A stretch of 9,237 bases of DNA, taken from NCBI GenBank assembly GCA_031411575.1, contig JANOBJ010000104.1:1-9237 (forward strand), written 5' to 3'. The notes below the pieces were generated by a model, which was not told the DNA's origin, ran no database searches, and saw nothing but the letters and a program-made list of their open reading frames with translations. Positions 1 to 7,939 of this stretch are shown here, piece after piece. A program made the translations under genes and the position numbers. How positions within the stretch are numbered: the first letter of the stretch is position 1; the number at the start of each line of letters is the position of its first letter. The DNA is from JANOBJ01 sp031411575 (GTDB taxonomy: Bacteria; Pseudomonadota; Gammaproteobacteria; Burkholderiales; Burkholderiaceae_C).

Positions 1-1019
1 ACCTCGGTCAAATCGCCCTCCATGATGAAGGCCAGCTTGTACAGCGTGAGGTTGATGCGGTGGTCGGTCAGCCGCCCCTGCGGAAAGTTGTAGGTGCGGA
101 TGCGGTCGCTGCGGTCGCCGCTGCCGATCAGGCCCTTGCGCAGCGCAGCCTCTTTGGCCGCACGCTCGCTGCGTTCTTTTTCCTGGATGCGGGCCTGCAG
201 CACCTGCAGCGCCTTGGCCTTGTTGGCGTGCTGGCTGCGGCCATCCTGACATTCGGCCACGATGCCTGTGGGCAGATGCACCACGCGCACGGCCGAGTCG
301 GTCTTGTTGATGTGCTGGCCGCCGGCGCCGCTGGCGCGGAAGGTGTCGATGCGCAGGTCGGCCGGATTGAGCTTGACGGCTTCGGTCGCGTCCGGCTCGG
401 GCATCACCGCCACGGTGCAGGCGCTGGTGTGAATGCGGCCCTGCGTCTCGGTGGCAGGCACGCGCTGCACGCGGTGGCCGCCGGATTCGAACTTGAGGGC
501 GCCGAAAACCTGGTCACCCTCGACGCGTAGCACCACTTCCTTGTAGCCGCCCAACTCGCTTTGCGACTCGCTCAGGATCTCGGTTTTCCAGCCCTGCCGC
601 TCGGCGTAGCGGCTGTACATGCGCAGCAAATCGCCGGCAAACAGCGCCGATTCGTCGCCACCGGTGCCGGCGCGGATTTCCAGGAAGGCGTTGCGCGCGT
701 CGTCGGGGTCTTTGGGCAGCAGCAGGCGCTGCAGCTCTTCGTCCAGTTGCGCGATATCGGCCTCGGCAGAGGTGATTTCTTCCTGCGCCATCTCGGCCAT
801 CTCGGGGTCGGCCAGCATGCCTTGCGCGCCAGCGAGGTCGGCCTCGCGCTGCAGCAGGCGGGCGTGGCGGCCGGCAATCTGCGTCACTTCAGAATGTTCA
901 CGCGACAGGGCGAGGAACTGCCCCATGTCTTTCATGATGTCCTCGCGCGAGAGCAGAAAGTCGAGTTCCGACAGGCGCTGGGTGTAGCGTTCGAGCTGTT
1001 GGCGGAGAAAGGGTTTCAC
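1..1019 (-). CDS. prfA: Peptide chain release factor 1 (RF1), C-terminus cut by window edge
   Basis: RF1 recognises UAA and UAG stop codons in the ribosomal A site and triggers hydrolysis of peptidyl-tRNA in the cytoplasm. The reading frame starts at a GTG (1017-1019) and gives 339 residues, reading MKPFLRQQLERYTQRLSELD at the start, before the left edge. Family length is about 360, so roughly 20 C-terminal residues are missing. The stop-codon-reading PAT tripeptide is at residues 188-190 in HRVQRVPATETQGRIH. The catalytic GGQ is at 233-235 in GAGGQHINKT. Both positions match the E. coli numbering, which supports the GTG start. There is no clear Shine-Dalgarno sequence before the GTG. The gene lies downstream of hemA in the same direction, the classic hemA-prfA arrangement, with a repeat hairpin in the 123-bp gap. 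RF2 is excluded because it carries SPF instead of PAT. Confidence 0.97.
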   Translation of the reverse strand, partial: MKPFLRQQLERYTQRLSELDFLLSREDIMKDMGQFLALSREHSEVTQIAGRHARLLQREADLAGAQGMLADPEMAEMAQEEITSAEADIAQLDEELQRLLLPKDPDDARNAFLEIRAGTGGDESALFAGDLLRMYSRYAERQGWKTEILSESQSELGGYKEVVLRVEGDQVFGALKFESGGHRVQRVPATETQGRIHTSACTVAVMPEPDATEAVKLNPADLRIDTFRASGAGGQHINKTDSAVRVVHLPTGIVAECQDGRSQHANKAKALQVLQARIQEKERSERAAKEAALRKGLIGSGDRSDRIRTYNFPQGRLTDHRINLTLYKLAFIMEGDLTE

Positions 1020-1042
1020 GGGAAGGCAGCTTTGCGTGGGGG

Positions 1043-1114
1043 CTTCGACAGGCTCAGCCCGAACGGGGCGGTCCCGCGAGCTACCGGTGTCCGTTCGCCC
1101 TGAGCTTGTCGAAG
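1043..1114. repeat. Dispersed inverted-repeat pair forming a long hairpin between hemA and prfA
   Basis: Two 24-nt arms, 1043-1066 and 1091-1114, are inverted copies of one another with 21 of 24 positions matching, separated by a 24-nt loop. The core of the arms reads CTTCGACAGGCTCAG on the left and CTGAGCTTGTCGAAG on the right. From memory this is a very widespread intergenic repeat in proteobacterial genomes, typically seen as facing pairs; I cannot search to confirm it here. It sits 24 bp before the prfA start codon and 29 bp after the hemA stop, so it would be transcribed in a hemA-prfA message and could fold there as a strong stem-loop. No T-run follows it on the minus strand, so a simple intrinsic terminator is unlikely. 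Confidence 0.85.
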
Positions 1115-1142
1115 GGTCGGCGACGGCGGTAAGCCGGCGTCG

Positions 1143-2414
1143 CTAACGCTCTTTGCGCAAGAACAGGCGGCTGATGGCCTGGCTGGTCTGCTCGCGGTGC
1201 TCGGGGTCGGCGGCGTTGAGCTCGGCCATCGCGCCGTGCAGCATCTTCTGGGTGAGGCCGCGCGACAGGGCCTCCATCACGGCTTCGATATCAGCGCCCT
1301 TGGCCAGCAGCTTGCGGGCGCGTGCGATCTCGCCCGCGCGCCACTCGTCGGCCTGCGCGTTGAGCTGCTGGATCAGCGGCACGGTGCCGCGCTGGTCCAT
1401 CCAGTGCATGAAGCTCTGCACGCCCGCGTCGATGATGGCCTCGGCCCGCGCCACGGCGGCCTGCCGGCTGGCCTGGCCGGTCTGCACCACGGCCGACAGG
1501 TCGTCCACGGTGTACAGGTACACGTCCTGCAGCGCCTTGACTTCGGGCTCTATGTCACGCGGCACGGCCAGGTCAACCATGAAGATCGGGCGGTGCTTGC
1601 GGCGTTTCAGCGCGCGCTCCACCGCGCCCAGGCCGATGATCGGAAGGGTGCTCGCGGTGCAGCTCACCACGGCGTCAAACTCGTGCAGCCGCTCGGGCAG
1701 ATCAGCCAGCCGCATCACCTCGCCGCCAAAACGCTGGGTGAGCTTTTCGCCGCGCTCCAGCGTGCGGTTGGCAATCGCGATGGTCTTGGGGTTCTTGGCC
1801 GCAAAGTGGGTGGCGGCCAGTTCGATCATCTCGCCCGCGCCGACAAACAGCACCTTGATCTTGGTCAGGTCTTCAAACAGTTGGCCGGCCAGCCGCACGG
1901 CAGCGGCGGCCATGCTGATCGAATGCGCGCCGATGTCGGTGGAGGTTCGCACCTCCTTGGCTACCGCAAACGAGCGCTGGAACAGCTGGTTGAGCGTCGT
2001 GCCCAGGGCGCCGGCCTCATCGGCCGCGCGCACCGCGTCTTTCATCTGGCCGAGGATCTGGGGCTCGCCCAGCACCATCGAATCGAGCCCACTGGCCACG
2101 CGGAAGGCATGGCGCGCCACGCTCACGTTTTCCAGCGTGTAGGCGTGCGAGCGCAGCAGCGCGGGCGACACGCCGCCCGACGCGGCCAGCCAGTCGATGG
2201 TGTAGTCCATCGCGGACTCGTCGCCCGCGCAGTAAATCTCGGTGCGGTTGCAGGTGGAAATCAGCGCGGCCTCGGGCTCGAGTGCGGTGCGGCCGGCCAG
2301 CGAGTCGCGCAAACCCGACACCGTCGGGGCGATCTGGTCGACGGCAAAAGCAAACCTGCCGCGCAAATCGAGCGGCGCGGTGTTGTGGTTAATGCCTAAT
2401 GCCCAGACAGCCAT
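1143..2414 (-). CDS. hemA: Glutamyl-tRNA reductase
   Basis: HemA reduces glutamate on tRNA-Glu to glutamate-1-semialdehyde with NADPH, the first committed step of the C5 pathway to 5-aminolevulinate and all tetrapyrroles. The 423-residue product has the usual family length. The N-terminus MAVWALGINHNTAPLDLR matches the conserved family start. The catalytic cysteine is Cys55 in STCNRTEIY, and the conserved MVLGEPQILGQ follows at about 113-123. The NADPH-binding Rossmann motif GAGEM is at 192-196, with ANRT at 215-218. The C-terminal part (about 325-423) is the helical dimerisation domain. The start is ATG at 2414 with no recognisable Shine-Dalgarno, close behind a TATAAT box, so the leader may be very short. 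prfA follows downstream after a 123-bp gap holding a repeat hairpin. The identification is secure. Confidence 0.98.
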   Translation of the reverse strand: MAVWALGINHNTAPLDLRGRFAFAVDQIAPTVSGLRDSLAGRTALEPEAALISTCNRTEIYCAGDESAMDYTIDWLAASGGVSPALLRSHAYTLENVSVARHAFRVASGLDSMVLGEPQILGQMKDAVRAADEAGALGTTLNQLFQRSFAVAKEVRTSTDIGAHSISMAAAAVRLAGQLFEDLTKIKVLFVGAGEMIELAATHFAAKNPKTIAIANRTLERGEKLTQRFGGEVMRLADLPERLHEFDAVVSCTASTLPIIGLGAVERALKRRKHRPIFMVDLAVPRDIEPEVKALQDVYLYTVDDLSAVVQTGQASRQAAVARAEAIIDAGVQSFMHWMDQRGTVPLIQQLNAQADEWRAGEIARARKLLAKGADIEAVMEALSRGLTQKMLHGAMAELNAADPEHREQTSQAISRLFLRKER

Positions 2415-2433
2415 GTGAGAAATCGTAGCCGTG

Positions 2434-2439
2434 ATTATA
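2434..2439 (-). promoter_or_regulatory. Putative -10 box of the hemA promoter
   Basis: The minus strand reads TATAAT here, an exact sigma-70 -10 consensus, 19 bp before the hemA ATG. No good -35 is found: the hexamer at 17-bp spacing is ACGCCG. A 5-bp inverted repeat, GGCGT-CAG-ACGCC (2458-2470), overlaps the place where the -35 would lie and could bind a regulator. Expected initiation 6-8 bp downstream of the box would leave a leader of only about a dozen nucleotides. This is pattern-based inference. Confidence 0.45.
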
Positions 2440-2519
2440 AAATTTGTCGCTGAAGTCGGCGTCAGACGCCACTATTGGCCATTATTCACGCCATCCTTCG
2501 TTGTTTTTGACGCCTCGCC

Positions 2520-2798
2520 ATGGACCCGCTCACCCTTGCCAATCACCTGCTGAACTTTGTGGCGCCCGCGCTGGCGGTGGCGGCCCTGACCTTGCTCGGC
2601 AGCCGGTTCTTGATGAAGAAACCGCCGCTGGTCCGCACCTGGTGGTCACAGTTAGCTATTAATTTTATAGTAGGCGCGTTGGTGCTGGCAGCCGGTCTGT
2701 GGATTTTCGGGCGCGACGGCAAGATGGCCACCTACGCGGCGCTGGTGCTGGCCTGCGCCAGTTGCCAATGGGTCTTCTGCCGCGGCTGGAAGGCCTGA
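2520..2798 (+). CDS. Small three-helix integral membrane protein, function unknown
   Basis: This 92-residue protein starts at ATG 2520. I do not recognise a named family; small proteins of this type occur as hypothetical genes in Burkholderiales. Three hydrophobic segments are visible, at about 10-30, 44-63 and 69-86, with a basic MKKPPLVR loop after the first and GRDGK between the second and third. Two cysteines lie close together at the end of helix 3 (Cys79 and Cys82), with another at 87. It is transcribed divergently from hemA and convergently with the ugp operon. There is no strong Shine-Dalgarno. Part of helix 2 (LAINFIV, residues 45-51) is encoded by an AT-rich stretch that resembles a repeat also present between ugpB and ugpA. 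That stretch uses TTA, ATA and GTA codons unlike the GC-rich rest. A real gene is likely from its codon-position GC bias, length and coherent topology, but its role cannot be inferred. Confidence 0.75.
   Translation: MDPLTLANHLLNFVAPALAVAALTLLGSRFLMKKPPLVRTWWSQLAINFIVGALVLAAGLWIFGRDGKMATYAALVLACASCQWVFCRGWKA
2654..2672 (+). repeat. AT-rich repeat core inside the small membrane-protein gene
   Basis: The 19-nt sequence AGCTATTAATTTTATAGTA matches the reverse complement of 6557-6575 at 16 of 19 positions. It has a CTAT...ATAG inverted-repeat core. It is strikingly AT-rich within a GC-rich gene and is read in frame as LAINFIV. From memory it resembles an AT-rich palindromic repeat of Comamonadaceae whose longer form continues into a GC-rich arm; the following GGCGCG...GCTGGCAGC would fit that pattern. 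Confidence 0.6.
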
Positions 2799-2843
2799 AC
2801 GCGGCACAAACCGCGCAACACGCCGTTACCAAAACACGCCGGA

Positions 2844-2861
2844 ACGGGCGGAACCACCCGT
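2844..2861 (-). terminator. Weak intrinsic terminator-like hairpin at the end of the ugp operon
   Basis: On the minus strand ACGGGTGG-TT-CCGCCCGT can pair over up to eight positions with one U-G wobble, although the tightest closing pair would have to open. It begins just beyond the ugpQ stop codon. A short T-run (GTTTTGG) follows only about eight bases later, which is weaker than a textbook terminator. On the plus strand the wobble becomes a C-A mismatch, though a TTT follows at once, so it may also slow transcription from the small gene. A smaller stem CGCGG-CACAAA-CCGCG (2800-2815) follows the stop codon of that gene. The two converging genes are 64 bp apart. Confidence 0.35.
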
Positions 2862-2862
2862 T

Positions 2863-3692
2863 TCAGCCCACCGGTGAAAACAGATCGACCCGGTCGGTGA
2901 TGATGCCGTCGGTACCCAGCGCGATCAGCCGCTCGGCCGCCCATTCGTCGTTGACGGTGTAGCTCAGGCTGCGCAGCCCAGCCGCTTTCACCTGGGCTGC
3001 GGTGGCTGCGTCCCACAGCGCATGGTTGCAGACCACCGCCACACAGCGCAGCGATTGCGCCATCGGCAGCCAGCCGTCCCACAGCGTATCCAGCAGCAGC
3101 CCGCGCGGCAGATCGGGCGCCGATTCGCGCGCGCCCTGTAGCGCCTCGGGCCGGAACGAGGTGAGCAGCGGCGGCACCGGCTGGCCGTGCCACAGGCGCG
3201 CGGCGTGTTCGGCCACCACGCGGCCGGTCTGCGCCTCGACCCCGGGCGTTGGCTTGATCTCGATGTTCAGCAAATAGCCGTTGGCAATGCAAAAGCGCGC
3301 GGCGTTGGCCAGGCTGGCCAGCGGCTCGCCCGCAAAGGCGCGTGAATGCCAGCTGCCGGCGTCCAGCTGCGCGAGCGTGGCCCAGTGCTGGTCGCCGCCC
3401 GTGCCGGTGCCGCTGGTGGTGCGTTCCAGCGTGGCGTCGTGTAGCAGGAACGGCACCCCGTCGGCGCTGAGCTTGGCGTCGCATTCGAACATGCGGTAGC
3501 CGTAGGAGGCGCCCACCCGAAAGGCGGCGAGGGTGTTTTCGGGCGCCAGCTTGCCCGCGCCGCGGTGCGCGATCCAGCGCGGATAGGGCCATGCCGGTCC
3601 TGTGGACCGGGTGGCCGATGGCCCTTCCGTGCTCGACCCCACCCCGACCCTCCCCTGACCCGGGGAGGGCCACGAGTCCGGTGCCAACTCCT

Positions 3693-3696
<4 letters not shown>
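2863..3696 (-). CDS. ugpQ: Cytoplasmic glycerophosphodiester phosphodiesterase
   Basis: UgpQ hydrolyses glycerophosphodiesters to glycerol-3-phosphate and an alcohol. The 277-residue product has the GDPD-family TIM-barrel motifs: HRG with His44-Arg45, PENT with Glu53, the metal-binding pair Glu71 and Asp73 in FECDAKLS, the second catalytic His86 in LLHDATLERT, and NIEIKP with Glu146. The ending region TDGIITDRVDLF is also typical. No signal peptide is seen, consistent with a cytoplasmic enzyme. The chosen ATG at 3696 overlaps the ugpC stop by four bases (ATGA), suggesting translational coupling. Compared with E. coli UgpQ, which as I recall begins MSNWPYPR, this protein has about 32 extra residues before WPYPRWIAHRG. 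They are encoded by hairpin-forming repeat sequence (3586-3669). A GTG codon within the extension could be an alternative start, but it would still leave about 20 extra residues. Function is confident; the true N-terminus is uncertain. Confidence 0.95.
3586..3669. repeat. Hairpin-rich repeat sequence inside the 5' end of ugpQ
   Basis: Two inverted-repeat structures lie side by side. The first is nested: GGGCCAT (3586-3592) pairs with ATGGCCC (3618-3624), enclosing CCGGTCC-TGT-GGACCGG (3594-3610). The second is CCCTCCCC (3648-3655) and GGGGAGGG (3662-3669), a perfect 8-bp stem with a TGACCC loop. The second element with its flanking GACCC/CACCCC runs resembles, from memory, GC-rich palindromic intergenic repeats common in Burkholderiales. 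The region encodes the extra N-terminal residues of UgpQ, rich in Gly, Ser and Pro. Confidence 0.7.
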
Positions 3697-4702
<1,006 letters not shown>

Positions 4703-4703
<1 letters not shown>

Positions 4704-5557
4704 TATTTTTCCGTATCCACAAGGCCCTTGACGAACCATTTTTGCATCAGCACCACGACGAGCGCCGGCGGCAGCATGGCCAGGATGGCGGTGGCCATGA
4801 CGACGTTCCACTCGACGTACGACTCGCCAAAAATCAGCCGCTTGATGCCCAGCACCACCGGGTACATGTCTTCGTTGGTGGTGACCAGCAGCGGCCACAG
4901 GTACTGGTTCCAGCCGTAGATGAACTGGATCACGAACAGCGCCGCGATCGAGGTGCGCGACAGCGGCAGCAGCACGTCCTTGAAGAAGCGCATCGGCCCC
5001 GCGCCGTCCATTCGCGCCGCCTCGACCAGTTCGTCGGGCACGGTCAGAAAGAACTGACGGAAAAGGAAGGTGGCGGTGGCCGAGGCGATCAGCGGCACGG
5101 TGAGGCCGGCGTAGCTGTTGAGCATGCCCAGATCGGACACCACCTTGTAGGTCGGGCCAATACGCACCTCGACCGGCAGCATCAGCGTGACAAAGATCAT
5201 CCAGAAAACGAGGTTGCGAAACGGGAACCGGAAGTACACGATGGCAAAGGCCGACAGCAGCGAAATCGCGATCTTGCCGATCGAGATCACCAGCGCGCTC
5301 ACCAGGCTGATCCACAGCATCGGCAGCGCCGGCGGAATCTTGCTCCCCACGCTGGTTTCGCCGCCAAACAGCGCGAGCCGGTAGGTCTCGAGCATGTTGG
5401 TGCCGGGCACCATCGACATCGGCACCGTCTGCGAAATCTGCTCGGCCGTCTGGGTCGAGGCAATCAGCGTCATGTAGACCGGAAACGCGACCACGGTCAC
5501 GCCGAGGATCAGCACGGCGTGCGAGAGGAAGGTGAGGCCCGGGCGTTTCTCAATCAT
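4703..5557 (-). CDS. ugpE: sn-Glycerol-3-phosphate ABC transporter permease UgpE
   Basis: UgpE is one of the two inner-membrane channel subunits of the G3P importer. The 284-residue protein has about six hydrophobic segments, with clear ones near 11-33, 80-108, 114-128, 145-165, 203-223 and 252-271. The cytoplasmic EAA loop that docks on the ATPase is at 179-198, reading EAARMDGAGPMRFFKDVLLP. The ending WFVKGLVDTEK is typical of the family. The ATG start at 5557 is preceded by GAGGT five bases upstream, a good Shine-Dalgarno. That GAGG lies in the 3' arm of a small stem CCTC-AGC-GAGG. The gene is separated from ugpA by a 99-bp gap filled with a GC-rich repeat, whereas the junction with ugpC is a one-base stop-start overlap. 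Confidence 0.95.
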
Positions 5558-5563
5558 GAGCTA

Positions 5564-5574
5564 CCTCGCTGAGG
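5564..5574 (-). promoter_or_regulatory. Ribosome binding site of ugpE within a small stem
   Basis: The minus strand reads CCTCAGCGAGG, a perfect 4-bp inverted repeat. The GAGG(T) of its 3' arm is the Shine-Dalgarno of ugpE, five bases from the ATG. The stem is short, so any effect on translation would be modest. It abuts the larger repeat structure in the ugpA-ugpE gap. Confidence 0.5.
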
Positions 5575-5654
5575 TTTTGCCGCCGGGCCGCCCCAAGGCA
5601 AAACGCGGCCCCCTCGGGGGGCAGCGCCGTACACGCAGTGACAAGCGTGGGGGT
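5575..5654. repeat. GC-rich dispersed repeat in the ugpA-ugpE gap
   Basis: The gap contains an inverted repeat TTTTGCC (5575-5581) with GGCAAAA (5597-5603) around a GC-rich loop, followed by CCCCC-TC-GGGGG (5609-5620) and a tail ending in GCGTGGGGGTC. From memory this order (GGCCGCCCC-AAGGCAAAA, then CCCCCTCGGGGGGCAGCG, then GCGTGGGGG) is a dispersed intergenic repeat common in Comamonadaceae. It lies on the transcript between two permease genes that are usually close together or overlapping, so it looks like an insertion. Confidence 0.75.
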
Positions 5655-5656
5655 CA

Positions 5657-6541
5657 TCAGTAATTGACTTTCTTCTCGACAAACCGGAACTGGATCACCG
5701 TCAGCGCAACCACGATCACCATCAGCACCACCGACTGCGCGGCCGAGCCACCGATGTCCATGGCCTTGAAGCCGTCGTAATACACCTTGTAGACCAGGAT
5801 CGCGGTGTCCTTGCCCGGGCCGCCCTGGGTGGTGGCATCCACGATAGCGAAGGTGTCGAAGAAGGCATACACCACGTTGATCACCAGCAGGAAGAAGGTG
5901 GTGGGCGAGAGCAGCGGAAAGACAATGCTCCAGAAGCGCTTCCAGGGCGTGGCGCCATCAATGGCGGCGGCCTCGATCAACGATTTGGGGATCGACTGCA
6001 GGCCCGCCAGGAAGAACAGGAAGTTGTACGAAATCTGCTTCCACACTGCTGCCATCACGATCAGCGTCATGGCGTGTCCCGAATCGAGCAGATGGTTCCA
6101 CGGGATGCCGATGGCCCGCAGCGCATACGCCACCACGCCAAACGGCGAGGCAAACATGAACAGCCACAGCGCGCCCGCCACGGCCGGCGCCACCGCGTAG
6201 GGCCAGATCAGCAGCGTCTTGTAGACCGAGCCGCCTTTGAGCACCCGGTCGGCCATGACGGCCAGCATCAGCGCGATGGAGAGGCCGCTGACCGCGACCA
6301 GGATGGAGAACACGGCCGTGGTCTTGAACGAGGCCAGGTAGGTGTTGTCGGCGAACAGCTGGCGGAAGTTGTCCAACCCCACAAACACCGCCGCCGACGT
6401 GCCAAACGCGTCCTGCGACACGAAGCTCTGGTAGAGCGCCTGCGCGGCCGGCCAGAAAAAGAAGACGAGGATCACCACCATCTGCGGCGCGATCAGCGCC
6501 CACGGCAGCCAGGCCGACTTGAAGCGAACGCGTTTTTCCAT
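5657..6541 (-). CDS. ugpA: sn-Glycerol-3-phosphate ABC transporter permease UgpA
   Basis: UgpA is the partner channel subunit of UgpE in the inner membrane. The 294-residue protein begins MEKRVRFKSAWLPWALIAPQ, a typical positive-inside start followed by the first membrane helix (about 12-34). Further hydrophobic segments are near 74-97, 108-135, 158-182, 209-229 and 268-287. The EAA loop is at 190-209, reading EAAAIDGATPWKRFWSIVFP. The motif TQGGPGKDTAILVYKVY (238-254) is characteristic of the CUT1 MalF-like subunits. The ATG at 6541 has only a weak AGG Shine-Dalgarno. It is preceded by an 88-bp gap with a repeat after ugpB and followed by another repeat-filled gap before ugpE. Confidence 0.95.
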   Translation of the reverse strand: MEKRVRFKSAWLPWALIAPQMVVILVFFFWPAAQALYQSFVSQDAFGTSAAVFVGLDNFRQLFADNTYLASFKTTAVFSILVAVSGLSIALMLAVMADRVLKGGSVYKTLLIWPYAVAPAVAGALWLFMFASPFGVVAYALRAIGIPWNHLLDSGHAMTLIVMAAVWKQISYNFLFFLAGLQSIPKSLIEAAAIDGATPWKRFWSIVFPLLSPTTFFLLVINVVYAFFDTFAIVDATTQGGPGKDTAILVYKVYYDGFKAMDIGGSAAQSVVLMVIVVALTVIQFRFVEKKVNY

Positions 6542-6556
6542 CAGGGCCTGTTCAAT

Positions 6557-6608
6557 TGCTATAAAAACAATAGCTGCCTGTGACCAGCTGGCGCGGACAA
6601 GCAGCCAT
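6557..6608. repeat. AT-rich palindromic repeat with GC arm in the ugpB-ugpA gap
   Basis: The core GCTATAAAAACAATAGC (6558-6574) is an inverted repeat (GCTAT/ATAGC), and its extended form 6557-6575 matches 2654-2672 in reverse complement at 16 of 19 positions. Next to it, GCAGC and GCTGC arms on the minus strand enclose the palindrome CCAGCTGG, giving a second possible stem. From memory the whole resembles an AT-rich repeat of Comamonadaceae. It occupies most of the intercistronic region just downstream of the ugpB stop, where a hairpin could protect or terminate the ugpB message. There is no T-run typical of an intrinsic terminator immediately after the stem, although TTGTTTTTATAG follows it. 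Confidence 0.65.
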
Positions 6609-6629
6609 TTTTATCACAAAAGACGGCTG

Positions 6630-7934
6630 TCAGGACTTGTTTGCCTTCTGGAACCGCTCCAGCTGCTCGTTGCCGCGCGACACCGCCGCGTCCAGCGCTT
6701 CCTTGGCCGATTTCTTGCCCGCCCAGACCTGTTCCAGCTCTTCGTCATTGATGGTGCGGATCTGCACAAAATTGCCCAGCCGGATGCCGCGTGACTTGTC
6801 CGTGGTCTTGCGGATCATCTGCGTGACCGATACGTCGGTGCCCGGGTTCTGCTTGTAGAAGCCGGATTTTTCGGTCAGCTCATAAGACGCCTTGGTCAGC
6901 GGCAGGTAGCCGGTGCGCTGGTGGCTCTTGGCGGCTTCTTCGGCCTTGGAGAGGTTGGCGAAGAATTGGGCCACGCCCTTGTATTCATCGGGCTTCTTGC
7001 CCGACATCACCCACAGGCTGGCGCCACCGATCACGGTGTTTTGTGGCGAGCCCGGCACATCGGGGTAGTAGGGCAGCGGGGCGATGCCGGCGGCGAACTT
7101 CGAGTTGCGCTTGATGTTGCCGTACAGCGCCGAGCTGCCGGTCATCATGGCGCATTCGCCCGACACGAAGGTGGCGTCGGCCGCATTGCCGCGACCCTTG
7201 TACACAAACAGGCCGCCCTTGGCCATGTTGGCCAGGTTTTCGATGTGGCGCACGTGCAGTGGGGTGTTGAAGCTCAGGCGCGAATCAATGCCGCGCATGC
7301 CGTTGCCCTTCGTGGCGAACTCGGTGTTGTGCCAGGCCGAAAAGCTCTCGAGTTGCGTCCAGCTGACCCAGCTGGTCGTGAACGGGCACTTGTGGCCCGA
7401 GGCCTTGAGCTTGGCCGCAGCCAGCGCCACTTCAGGCCAGGTGGACGGCGGCTTGTCGGTGTCGATGCCGGCGGCCTTGAACGCGTCCTTGTTGTAGTGG
7501 AACACGGTGGTGGAGCTGTTGAACGGGAAGCTCAGCATCTGGCCGTTGGGCGCGGTGTAGTAGCCCGCTACCGCCGGCACGTAGGCAGCGGGATCGAAGG
7601 TAACGCCGGCCTGCTTCATGACATCGCCCACCGGCACGATCGCGCCCTTGGAGGCCATCATGGTGGCCGTACCGACCTCGAACACCTGCAGGATGTGCGG
7701 TGCGTTGCCCGCCCGGAAGGCCGCAATCGCCGCTGTCATGGACTCGTCATACGAACCCTTGAAAGTGGGAACCACCTTGTAGTCTTTCTGGCTCGCGTTG
7801 AAGTCCTTGGCGAGGTCGTTGACCCATTCGCCGAGCGCGCCGCCCATCGAGTGCCACCACTGGATTTCGGTCTGGGCCTGGGCCGGGAACGCCAAAACGG
7901 CTGCCAATGCGGCCACGGAAAGTTGCAGTTTCAT
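6630..7934 (-). CDS. ugpB: sn-Glycerol-3-phosphate-binding periplasmic protein
   Basis: UgpB binds sn-glycerol-3-phosphate or glycerophosphocholine in the periplasm and delivers it to UgpA/UgpE. The 434-residue precursor has a signal peptide with likely cleavage after AQA (residue 20), giving a mature start QTEIQWWHSMGG. Residues recalled as ligand contacts in E. coli UgpB (precursor Tyr65, Glu89, Ser144, Ser270, Gly307, Tyr346, Arg397) correspond here to Tyr62, Glu86, Ser141, Ser267, Gly304, Tyr343 and probably Arg393. This favours G3P over a sugar as ligand. The conserved segments VFEVGTATMMASKG, FPFNSST, IGGASLWVM and RTGYLPLTKASYE are present. The ATG at 7934 follows AGGAG by five bases, the strongest ribosome site in the window. 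It is the first gene of the operon, and a Pho-box half-site lies upstream. Confidence 0.97.
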   Translation of the reverse strand: MKLQLSVAALAAVLAFPAQAQTEIQWWHSMGGALGEWVNDLAKDFNASQKDYKVVPTFKGSYDESMTAAIAAFRAGNAPHILQVFEVGTATMMASKGAIVPVGDVMKQAGVTFDPAAYVPAVAGYYTAPNGQMLSFPFNSSTTVFHYNKDAFKAAGIDTDKPPSTWPEVALAAAKLKASGHKCPFTTSWVSWTQLESFSAWHNTEFATKGNGMRGIDSRLSFNTPLHVRHIENLANMAKGGLFVYKGRGNAADATFVSGECAMMTGSSALYGNIKRNSKFAAGIAPLPYYPDVPGSPQNTVIGGASLWVMSGKKPDEYKGVAQFFANLSKAEEAAKSHQRTGYLPLTKASYELTEKSGFYKQNPGTDVSVTQMIRKTTDKSRGIRLGNFVQIRTINDEELEQVWAGKKSAKEALDAAVSRGNEQLERFQKANKS

Positions 7935-7939
7935 GAAAA

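Noticed and set aside
1043..1114. Hairpin considered as a Rho-independent terminator of hemA
   Set aside because: No T-run follows on the minus strand, the loop is 24 nt, and the arms match a known-looking dispersed repeat.
1197..2399. Open frame of about 400 codons on the plus strand opposite hemA
   Set aside because: It is an antisense shadow in high-GC DNA: low-complexity His/Arg/Gly-rich product with no family pattern, fully covered by the unmistakable HemA frame.
4704..5315. Upstream open extension of the ugpC frame
   Set aside because: The extra ~200 codons lie out of frame within ugpE, which shows clear permease motifs. UgpC family proteins begin at the MASITL start at 4703.
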